Assembly (NCBI GenBank): GCA_003232155.1
Contig: QILY01000061.1
Span: 1-11,705 of the forward strand
Source of the DNA: Maribacter sp.
GTDB lineage: Bacteria; Bacteroidota; Bacteroidia; Flavobacteriales; Flavobacteriaceae
DNA length: 11,705 nt
Reading direction: 5' to 3'
The translations under genes were made by a program, and so were the position numbers. Below the pieces are notes generated by a model. That model was not told the origin of the DNA. It searched no databases and saw only the letters and a list, made by a program, of their open reading frames with translations. This document shows positions 1 to 6,020 of the stretch, one piece after another. The stretch's first letter is position 1; every line of letters begins with the position of its first letter.

Positions 1-53
1 CTTATGAAAAAGCATTTCCAAATAGGAAGATGCCTAAAAATTATATAAACTGA
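1..53 (+). CDS. 3' end of an unidentified upstream gene (partial)
   Basis: The frame that starts at base 3 is open from the window edge to a TGA at 51-53 and encodes a plausible hydrophilic tail, YEKAFPNRKMPKNYIN. It ends 13 nt before the start of the alpha/beta hydrolase gene on the same strand, which is the spacing expected for two genes of one operon. Only about 16 residues are visible, so no family can be named. An open frame this short could also arise by chance. Confidence 0.4.
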   Translation, partial: YEKAFPNRKMPKNYIN

Positions 54-66
54 TGAATTCTCTAAA

Positions 67-1071
67 ATGCGCTTCATAAAAAAGTTTTTCATAGGGTTTT
101 TAGTTCTATCGCTTCTATTAGTTGTAATCTATTTTCTGGGACCTAGGGTTGAAAAACCTGATTTAAGTACTGTACTTCCTGAGGTTTCTAACAATCTAGT
201 CACACTTGAGAATAATATTAAGCAGCATGAAGATGCCATTACAAATATCAAACCAGATAATGAATCCCGCATAGTTTGGTACGATTCCATTCCTAAAAAA
301 ACCGAATATGCCTTTGTGTATTTACACGGTTGGTCGGCTAGCCATGAAGAAGGTGCGCCGTTACATGAACAACTAGGAAAGCGGTATGGTGCAAATGTCT
401 ATCTGCCACGTTTAGCAGGTCATGGACTTTATGAAGATGAGGCGATGCTCAATTTGACAGCTACAGAATTGTTCAATTCGGCTAAAGAGGCCTTGGCCGT
501 GGTTAAACAACTCGGTAAAAAAGTGATTGTTATGGGGACCTCGACGGGAGGAACACTTGCGCTATATCTAGCCTACCAACATCCCGAAATCGAAGGCTTA
601 CTTTTGTACTCCCCGAATATTGAATTATATGATAAATCTGCAAAACTATTGTCGGGCCCTTGGGGTATTCAACTAGCCAAAGCAGTTACCGGAAGCGATT
701 ACCATCAATTAGAAGCTGACTCCATCAAACAAAAATATTGGACAACCAAATATCGGCTGGAAGCATTGCCCCATTTGCAGGCTTTAATGGATGAAACTAT
801 GCAGCCTAAAGTTTTTACTGAGGTAAAACAACCTACATTTTTAGGGTATTATTATAAAAATGAGAAGGAACAAGACAATGTAATATCCGTACCTGCTTTG
901 TTGGAAATGTATAATCAACTGGGGGTTGATGATAAATTAAAACGGAAGATGGCCTTCCCAGAAGTGAAAGATCATGTAATGACTTCCCATATTACTTCAA
1001 AAGATTTAGAGACAGTAAAAAGAGAAACCATTCAATTTCTGGAAGAAATAATGCTAATTCAACCAAAATAA
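67..1071 (+). CDS. Membrane-anchored alpha/beta hydrolase (serine esterase/lipase-like)
   Basis: This 334-residue protein has a basic N-terminus followed by one hydrophobic segment (about residues 7-24), so it is probably anchored in the inner membrane or exported with an uncleaved signal. The rest reads as an alpha/beta hydrolase. The oxyanion-hole strand is YLHGW at 85-89, the nucleophile elbow GTSTG is at 157-161 (Ser159), the likely catalytic acid is Asp270 in the EKEQDNVIS segment, and the likely catalytic histidine is His303 in KDHVMTS. All three triad members are in the expected order and spacing. The substrate cannot be read from the sequence; small-ester or acyl-glycerol hydrolysis is a family-level guess. 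The ATG at 67 is preferred because it gives a signal/anchor with a basic start. The gene converges with the beta-lactamase-family gene, with only 23 bp between their ends. No terminator hairpin is evident there. Confidence 0.85.
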   Translation: MRFIKKFFIGFLVLSLLLVVIYFLGPRVEKPDLSTVLPEVSNNLVTLENNIKQHEDAITNIKPDNESRIVWYDSIPKKTEYAFVYLHGWSASHEEGAPLHEQLGKRYGANVYLPRLAGHGLYEDEAMLNLTATELFNSAKEALAVVKQLGKKVIVMGTSTGGTLALYLAYQHPEIEGLLLYSPNIELYDKSAKLLSGPWGIQLAKAVTGSDYHQLEADSIKQKYWTTKYRLEALPHLQALMDETMQPKVFTEVKQPTFLGYYYKNEKEQDNVISVPALLEMYNQLGVDDKLKRKMAFPEVKDHVMTSHITSKDLETVKRETIQFLEEIMLIQPK

Positions 1072-1094
1072 TAAAGTCAGGATCGAAAAAATTC

Positions 1095-2194
1095 TTAGTT
1101 GATTATTTCACTGATTTTACCCCAAAGTTCATTATCAAAGCTTGAAGGCCCTAAAAGTGTTTGGTTGGCATCTGCCCCCATACGAACTATAACCAATTTC
1201 TCGCTGGGTACCACATATAATTTTTGGTCGTTTTTACCTAGACCAGCATAGAGATCACTAGGAGCATTGGGCACTAATTGCCCTGCGAATTCTAATTCTG
1301 AACTAGGTACACGATACCCCTCTTTTCCGTTTAACCAAAAAAGATACCCATACGCTTTGTTCATAGTTTGTGAAGTATTGATCATATCATTAAAATATAT
1401 GGTGTCTGATAAAATAGTTTCCTTATTCCAAACACCTTTATTTAGGTTGAGAATACCATAGCGGGCCATACTTCTTGCCGTACTAAAATAAATGTTGTTG
1501 TACCCAAATTGTAACCAGATGCCTTGCATGCCTATTTTGTTTTTGATTTTTGCAGTGAAATAATCCTCAAAATCTTCGCCCGTAGCATTAGAAATAATTT
1601 GATCTAAAATAGTATAGGGCGCATTATGATAAAACCAAAAATCACCAGGATTATTTTTATACGATAAACATGCCCTATCGGTACAGAATGGGTCGGCTAA
1701 AGTATAGTCTAAACCAGTGGTCATGGTAAGATGATGCCTAATGGTAATATTTTGTTCTTGCTCAGGTGTAAGTGATGACCAACCAGTTCCTAAATAATCT
1801 GCGGAGACATCGTTCAAAGAAAGCAATCCTTCAGCTTGCGCAATTCCTGTTGTCATTGCGGTGAGGGTTTTACCAGCTGAATTCCAGACATGATTATCAC
1901 TTTGAGTGAAATCACCAAAATACTTTTCAATAACTATCCGTCCGTTTTTGAGTAGTAAGAAAGCATCGGTATCACTAGCTTCTAGGAAAGTATATAATGA
2001 TTCTTCTGCATCTGTATTCCATCCTAAATCTTCTAAAGAAAGGGTTTCCCACTCATTAGTTGTTGTTGGCGGAAAATAAGCCGGCTAAGTTCGCAACTTT
2101 ATCAATGGAACTCTCAGCGTTGTTTAAATCCTTAGAGCAGCTATATATATACAACTAATAATATATAAGTAAATATGGTTGATATGGGTTTCAT
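1095..2194 (-). pseudogene. Serine hydrolase of the beta-lactamase family (PF00144-like), lipoprotein, two frameshifts
   Basis: The longest intact frame starts at an internal ATG (1856), but the true gene begins further upstream. The frame is open back to a TAG at 2085-2087 and encodes the catalytic SxxK motif (Ser-Ala-Gly-Lys, bases 1869-1880) upstream of that ATG. No ATG, GTG or TTG start exists in that frame before the stop. The missing start lies in the other two frames: an ATG at 2194 opens MKPISTIFTYILLVVYI and stops in a TA repeat at 2141-2150. A second frame then gives SCSKDLNNAESSID and runs to GLFSANNN, and the third frame resumes as YFPPTTTNEWET. Joined, these make a normal lipoprotein of about 365 residues, with a signal peptide, lipobox Cys, SxxK, Tyr-His-Asn at 1620-1628 (the YxN motif), and a complete C-terminus. 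The family hydrolyses beta-lactams, esters or D-amino-acid peptides; the substrate here is unknown. The gene is either decayed, switched by the TA tract, or mis-sequenced. Confidence 0.85.
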
Positions 2195-2292
2195 GGCATG
2201 AGCTTTTATGATAAGATATGTATTTGTTGTAATGGTTTAACGGTAAAAATAAAGAAATCGTCTGAAATAGAAGTAGTTCGCATGCCGTATCG

Positions 2293-2300
2293 TATTTTTG
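2293..2300 (+). promoter_or_regulatory. Bacteroidota-type -7 box of the rimO promoter
   Basis: TATTTTTG matches the Bacteroidota -7 consensus TAnnTTTG exactly. Counting about four bases from its final G puts the transcription start near 2304, giving a leader of roughly 16 nt before the rimO ATG. No clear TTG -33 box is visible at the usual distance (TTCG occurs near 2277), so the call rests on one element and its position. Confidence 0.5.
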
Positions 2301-2319
2301 CATCCCAGTAAAAAAAGTT

Positions 2320-3624
2320 ATGCGTACAAAAACTCTCAAAAAGAACAAGATTAATGTTGTAACCCTAGGGTGTAGTAAGAATGTGTACGATTCTGAAGTG
2401 CTTATGGGGCAATTGCGTGCTAATGATAAAGAGGTAGTACATGAAGAGGAAGGTAATATAGTTGTAATTAATACCTGCGGATTTATTGCAAATGCCAAAG
2501 AAGAGAGTGTAAATACAATTTTAGAATACGTACAAAAAAAAGAAGCTGGAGAAGTAGATAAAGTTTTTGTAACAGGCTGCCTAAGTGAGCGCTATAAGCC
2601 AGATTTACAAAAGGAGATTCCGAATGTAGATGCGTATTTTGGCACGAGTGAATTACCCAATTTACTAAAAGCTTTAGGAGCCGATTATAAGCATGAGCTT
2701 ATTGGAGAACGTTTGACCACGACCCCCAAAAATTATGCATATTTAAAAATAGCGGAAGGTTGTGATAGACCCTGTTCTTTCTGTGCTATTCCTATTATGC
2801 GAGGTAAGCACCGAAGTAAGAAGATTGAGGATTTGGTGACAGAATCAGAAAAACTCGCAGCAAAAGGTGTAAAAGAGTTGATTTTGATTGCTCAAGATTT
2901 AACCTATTACGGATTAGATTTATATAAGAAACGCAATCTGGCAGAGCTTCTTGAAGCTTTGGTGAAGGTAGAGGGTATTGAATGGATCCGTTTGCATTAT
3001 GCTTTTCCAACAGGTTTTCCGATGGATGTTCTTGATGTTATGAAACGAGAACCTAAAATCTGTAATTATTTAGATATTCCGTTGCAACATATAGCTGATA
3101 CTATTTTGAAAAGTATGCGCCGTGGAACTACACAAGCTAAAACTACAAAGTTATTACAAGATTTTAGAACTGCGGTTCCTGAGATGACTATAAGAACTAC
3201 TTTAATTATTGGTTACCCAGGAGAAACCGAAGAAGATTTTCAAACGCTGAAAAAATGGGTAGAAGAAATGCGTTTTGAACGCCTAGGATGCTTTACCTAT
3301 AGTCATGAAGAAAATACACATGCCTATAATTTGGAGGATAATGTTCCAGAAGAAGTAAAGCAAGAACGTGCCAATGAAATAATGGAATTACAATCTCAGA
3401 TCTCATGGGAGCTCAACCAAAAAAAAATAGGTCAGACGTATAGGTGTATCATTGACCGTAAAGAAGGTAATCATTTTATTGGACGCACAGAATTTGATTC
3501 TCCTGATGTAGATAACGAAGTTTTGGTCGATGCAACCAAACACTACCTAAAACAAGGTGAGTTTGTAAACTTGAAAATTACTGAAGCTGCGGATTTTGAT
3601 CTGTATGGAGAACCCATCATCTGA
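2320..3624 (+). CDS. rimO: Ribosomal protein S12 methylthiotransferase RimO
   Basis: RimO is a radical-SAM enzyme with two iron-sulfur clusters that adds a methylthio group to the conserved aspartate of ribosomal protein S12 in the cytoplasm. The 434-residue protein has the full domain order. The N-terminal methylthiotransferase domain has cluster cysteines Cys18 (TLGCSKN), Cys53 (NTCGF) and Cys87 (TGCLSER). The radical-SAM core has Cys148, Cys152 and Cys155 (EGCDRPCSFC). A C-terminal TRAM-like segment runs from about residue 370 to the end. The GCSKN and GCDRPCSFCAIP signatures fit RimO better than the tRNA-modifying paralogue MiaB, whose motifs differ. Length is normal for the family. The ATG at 2320 follows an A-rich stretch without a clear Shine-Dalgarno, as is usual in this phylum. 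It stands alone, with 119 bp before bshC. Confidence 0.96.
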   Translation: MRTKTLKKNKINVVTLGCSKNVYDSEVLMGQLRANDKEVVHEEEGNIVVINTCGFIANAKEESVNTILEYVQKKEAGEVDKVFVTGCLSERYKPDLQKEIPNVDAYFGTSELPNLLKALGADYKHELIGERLTTTPKNYAYLKIAEGCDRPCSFCAIPIMRGKHRSKKIEDLVTESEKLAAKGVKELILIAQDLTYYGLDLYKKRNLAELLEALVKVEGIEWIRLHYAFPTGFPMDVLDVMKREPKICNYLDIPLQHIADTILKSMRRGTTQAKTTKLLQDFRTAVPEMTIRTTLIIGYPGETEEDFQTLKKWVEEMRFERLGCFTYSHEENTHAYNLEDNVPEEVKQERANEIMELQSQISWELNQKKIGQTYRCIIDRKEGNHFIGRTEFDSPDVDNEVLVDATKHYLKQGEFVNLKITEAADFDLYGEPII

Positions 3625-3685
3625 TTTTGGGTATAAGTCCATTCATTTAGTATGTTGTAGATAAGCTGTTCTTGTAATTAACGTA

Positions 3686-3710
3686 TTTTTAGGAAATGTA
3701 AAAACCAAGA
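3686..3710 (+). repeat. Copy 1 of a short degenerate direct repeat flanking bshC
   Basis: The segment reads TTTTTAGGAAAT, two variable bases, AAAAAC and then CAAGA. A near copy with the same order and almost the same spacing lies at 5538-5563, beyond the end of bshC. This copy is about 34-58 nt upstream of the bshC start, where a promoter or operator would be expected. Confidence 0.4.
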
Positions 3711-3743
3711 GTTTTATATTTACCCTGATTTTTTAGTTACTAT

Positions 3744-5348
3744 ATGGATATTGATTGTTTACCCTTTAAGAATACTGGTTATTTTTCAGAATTGATTTGT
3801 GATTATTTGGATAAAAAAGAAGGACTTTCCTCTTTTTATAATCGATTTCCTTCTTTGGAGAATTTTGAGGCTCAGATTGAAGAAAAAGCAAATCATTTTC
3901 CTGAAGCCAATCGTGAAGTGTTGTACAATGCATTACAAAATCAATATAAAGGATTTCAAGTACCTAAAAGCACTGAAAATCATATTAGACAACTCAAAGA
4001 GCCTATTACATTTACAGTGGTAACTGGGCATCAATTAAATTTATTTACTGGCCCTTTATACTTTTTGTATAAAATTATATCGACAATTAATCTTTCACGT
4101 GAATTAAAGAAAAAATATCCGAAATATAATTTTGTGCCCATATATTGGATGGCAACAGAAGACCATGATTTTGAGGAAATCAATTATTTCAATTTTCAAG
4201 GAAAAAAAATACAATGGAATAGAGAATCTTCAGGTGCAGTTGGTCATTTAAAGACCAAAGGACTTGAAGAAGTTTATGAGATTTTTGCAAACCAAATAGG
4301 AACTGGTAAGAATGCTGAGAGCTTAAAAAAACTCTTCACAGATGCTTATTTAAAACATGAAAACCTAAGGGATGCTACTCGTTATTTGGCAAATGAACTT
4401 TTTGGTGAAGAAGGGTTGGTTATTATTGATGGGGATGATAAGAGTTTGAAAAAGCTTATGGTTCCGTATGCTAAAAAAGATATTTTTGAAAATACACTAT
4501 TTAAGGAAGTATCTGAAAGTATAGCTGACTTAGTAAATGTATCAGATACGTATAACATACAGGTGAATCCGCGTGAAATCAATTATTTTTATTTGATCGG
4601 TGGCCTTCGAGAACGTATTATAGAAAAGAACGAACGTTTTTATGTCAATGGTACCCCAATCGAATTTTCAAAAGATGAAATTCTAGAAGAACTGGAAGCC
4701 CACCCTGAAAGGTTTTCACCTAATGTAATTGCCCGACCATTATATCAAGAGGTCATATTACCCAATTTATGCTACATAGGCGGCGGCGGCGAATTAGCAT
4801 ATTGGCTAGAGCTTAAAGTTATGTTCAATATTATGAATGTTCCTTTTCCGATAATATTACTTCGTAACTCCGCTTTAGTAATTACAGGGAAACAAAGTGG
4901 GAAGTTGCAGAAAATGAATATTTCTGTCGAGGATTTATTTTTAGAACAGAATAGTTTTATCAATAAAAAAATACGAAGTATCTCGAATATTGATATTGAT
5001 TTTTCTCAGCAAAAAAATTATTTAGAAGAACAGTTCAAGACAATTTATACTTTAGCGGAACAAACAGATGCTTCTTTTTTAGGAGCTGTAAAAGCACAAG
5101 AAATCAAACAAAAAAAAGGGCTTGCCTACCTTGAAAAACGTTTGCTCAAGGCTCAAAAACGAAAATTGAAAGATCATGTAATGCGTATGACCCAAATTCA
5201 AAATGAATTGTTTCCCGGACAATCACTTCAAGAGAGAAACCTGAATTTTTCTGAATTATATTTAGAATATGGCAAAAATCTGATTCCTGTTTTATTAAAT
5301 GCCTTACAACCCCTGTCGGGAGAATTTACTGTTATTAAAACTGCATAA
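3744..5348 (+). CDS. bshC: Bacillithiol biosynthesis cysteine-adding enzyme BshC
   Basis: BshC catalyses the last step of bacillithiol synthesis, attaching cysteine to glucosaminyl-malate. Bacillithiol is the low-molecular-weight thiol that replaces glutathione in many Bacillota and Bacteroidota. The 534-residue length is typical. Family landmarks are visible in order: a GYFSELICDYL start region, VTGHQLNLFTGPLYF (residues 93-107, a nucleotide-binding-fold loop), ATEDHDFEEI (137-146), and ARPLYQEVILPNLCYIGGGG (330-349) followed by ELAYWLELK. A C-terminal helical, lysine-rich coiled-coil-like segment spans about 425-480. The ATG at 3744 gives the normal N-terminus. bshA and bshB are not in this window, which is common because the pathway genes are often scattered in Bacteroidota. 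The downstream 420 bp holds no convincing gene, so this is probably a single-gene transcript. Confidence 0.95.
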   Translation: MDIDCLPFKNTGYFSELICDYLDKKEGLSSFYNRFPSLENFEAQIEEKANHFPEANREVLYNALQNQYKGFQVPKSTENHIRQLKEPITFTVVTGHQLNLFTGPLYFLYKIISTINLSRELKKKYPKYNFVPIYWMATEDHDFEEINYFNFQGKKIQWNRESSGAVGHLKTKGLEEVYEIFANQIGTGKNAESLKKLFTDAYLKHENLRDATRYLANELFGEEGLVIIDGDDKSLKKLMVPYAKKDIFENTLFKEVSESIADLVNVSDTYNIQVNPREINYFYLIGGLRERIIEKNERFYVNGTPIEFSKDEILEELEAHPERFSPNVIARPLYQEVILPNLCYIGGGGELAYWLELKVMFNIMNVPFPIILLRNSALVITGKQSGKLQKMNISVEDLFLEQNSFINKKIRSISNIDIDFSQQKNYLEEQFKTIYTLAEQTDASFLGAVKAQEIKQKKGLAYLEKRLLKAQKRKLKDHVMRMTQIQNELFPGQSLQERNLNFSELYLEYGKNLIPVLLNALQPLSGEFTVIKTA

Positions 5349-5706
5349 GAGAAAGAGGTATTAGAAAGTTTTGTACTTATTCTTTTAGCGCAATGATCCA
5401 AATACAATTAGAACTCATCTTGACTTTTTGTTTTTAACCGAAAATGAGATAAAATTTGTTCGGATAAAACACTTTTTGAAGAATATAGCATCGTTACATT
5501 TAAGGAAAGTAACGAAATATGAACTAATTTGAGCCATTTTTTAGGAAATAGAAAAACTCAAGATACGTTCTTATAAAAGATTTGATTTTTCTAAAAAAAT
5601 ATGTATAAAAAGTAGGGTTTTCTATTTATCAGTTGTTTTATATAAAATTGAATTTTTCTCGATTGCTATGGAAAATTTAATCTCTTTTATAGTCAAATTA
5701 GTATAA
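5349..5706. other. AT-rich gap after bshC, no gene recognised
   Basis: I find no reading frame with coding character in this stretch on either strand. It is rich in A and T runs. It contains the second copy of the bshC-flanking repeat (5538-5563) and a weak promoter-like arrangement (TTGACT at 5419-5424). I cannot identify any known RNA family here by eye, though the strong terminator that follows leaves room for an untranslated transcript. Confidence 0.5.
5538..5563 (+). repeat. Copy 2 of the degenerate direct repeat flanking bshC
   Basis: TTTTTAGGAAAT at 5538-5549 is identical to 3686-3697. The following AAAAAC and CAAGA blocks are also shared, with one extra base in between. It lies in a gene-free stretch, so it may mark the control region of a lost gene or an untranslated transcript. 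Confidence 0.4.
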
Positions 5707-5728
5707 TTCCTCGTATTGCATCGAGGAA
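5707..5728. other. Hairpin with 7-bp stem
   Basis: TTCCTCG (5707-5713) pairs perfectly with CGAGGAA (5722-5728) around an 8-nt loop. No T-run follows, so it is not a terminator by itself. It sits 40 nt upstream of the strong terminator hairpin and could be part of the same structured transcript. Confidence 0.4.
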
Positions 5729-5766
5729 CTCTGTTTTATATGCTTAGGTTAGTTTTGATTTTGATG

Positions 5767-5795
5767 AAAAGCTCAGGGTGGTTCCTGAGCTTTTT
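5767..5795. terminator. Strong rho-independent terminator, probably bidirectional
   Basis: GCTCAGG (5771-5777) pairs with CCTGAGC (5784-5790) around the 6-nt loop GTGGTT. The flanking AAAA and TTTTT extend the stem and supply a T-tract on the plus strand, with a shorter TTTT on the minus strand. No intact plus-strand gene ends just upstream; bshC ends about 420 nt earlier. On the minus strand, the stop codon of the broken small gene (5773-5775) lies inside this hairpin, so it may be that gene's terminator. Confidence 0.75.
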
Positions 5796-5942
5796 CATAT
5801 TCCACCTCAACACTTCCATCACTAGACCCAAACGAGGCACTAAAGGCAGCATCAATTTCTGTTCTGCTATAGTTGAGCAAACTTCAAGGATGTCATATTG
5901 GTTTGTTAGGGGAGAGTTCTAAAAGCGCTCTTTTTTTAACAT
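5773..5942 (-). pseudogene. Remnant of a small gene of unknown function, divergent from guaA
   Basis: From an ATG at 5942 the minus strand reads MLKKERF, then an in-frame TAG (5919-5921), then NSPLTNQYDILEV. After a one-base shift the reading continues in a neighbouring frame as LLNYSRTEIDAAFSAS, FGSSDGSVEVEYEKAQEPP and a TGA at 5773-5775. The joined product would be a protein of about 57-58 residues with normal acidic, soluble composition and flavobacterial-looking codons. The stop codon falls in a terminator hairpin, and a promoter-like pair of boxes lies just upstream (5968-5996), which supports a former gene rather than chance. I do not recognise the family and see no DNA-binding motif. 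With both a stop and a frameshift it is probably non-functional; a random open stretch remains possible. Confidence 0.35.
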
Positions 5943-5960
5943 TTCAACACTTGTTAAAAA
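5933..5960. promoter_or_regulatory. Perfect 9-bp inverted repeat upstream of guaA
   Basis: TTTTTAACA (5933-5941) and TGTTAAAAA (5952-5960) are exact reverse complements separated by 10 bp. The centre-to-centre spacing of 19 bp is about two helical turns, the geometry of a dimeric regulator site. It covers the first codons and leader of the divergent small-gene remnant and lies 60-90 bp upstream of guaA. AT-rich inverted repeats also occur by chance. Confidence 0.35.
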
Positions 5961-5967
5961 CCTATTG

Positions 5968-5996
5968 CAAATATCTCGAAAGAACGCGTTCTCAAA
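5968..5996 (-). promoter_or_regulatory. Promoter-like boxes on the minus strand, with palindrome in the spacer
   Basis: On the minus strand a TTTG (5993-5996) is followed 17 nt later by GATATTTG (5968-5975), close to the Bacteroidota pattern TTG then TAnnTTTG. Predicted transcription start is near 5964, giving a leader of about 22 nt to the ATG at 5942. The palindrome at 5981-5992 fills most of the spacer. The -7 box deviates at its first two positions. Confidence 0.35.
5981..5992. promoter_or_regulatory. Perfect 12-bp palindrome, candidate operator for guaA and the divergent gene
   Basis: AGAACGCGTTCT is its own reverse complement and contains the GC-rich core CGCG in an otherwise AT-rich region. 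It lies 28 bp before the guaA ATG, where a -33 region would be, and inside the spacer of the divergent promoter-like boxes. This is the classic place for a repressor site. The regulator is not identifiable from the sequence. Confidence 0.45.
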
Positions 5997-6009
5997 TTTT
6001 CGATTTCAC

Positions 6010-6017
6010 TATTTTTG
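6010..6017 (+). promoter_or_regulatory. -7 box directly before guaA
   Basis: TATTTTTG is an exact match to TAnnTTTG. Its final G is only four bases before the A of the guaA ATG at 6021. If it is used, transcription would begin at or next to the start codon, giving a leaderless mRNA. No TTG is seen at the usual -33 distance, which lowers confidence. Confidence 0.4.
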
Positions 6018-6020
6018 TCC

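Noticed and set aside
2141..2170. TA-rich tract as a replication origin or tandem repeat element
   Set aside because: The tract is short, has no DnaA-box cluster, and is explained by the signal-peptide coding region of the beta-lactamase-family gene.
2124..2498. Minus-strand open frame of 124 codons opposite the start of rimO
   Set aside because: It overlaps the well-supported rimO start on the other strand, has low-complexity, cysteine- and isoleucine-rich composition, and runs into AT-rich intergenic sequence. It is a shadow frame.
5419..5470. TTGACT followed by TAAAAT as a promoter for an RNA
   Set aside because: The spacing is too long for a classical promoter, and the TTTG of the Bacteroidota -7 box is one base out of register with the TA. 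It is mentioned only as weak context.
5716..5922. Plus-strand open frame of 68 codons before guaA
   Set aside because: It runs straight through the strong terminator hairpin and the minus-strand remnant, has no start context, and its composition is not protein-like.
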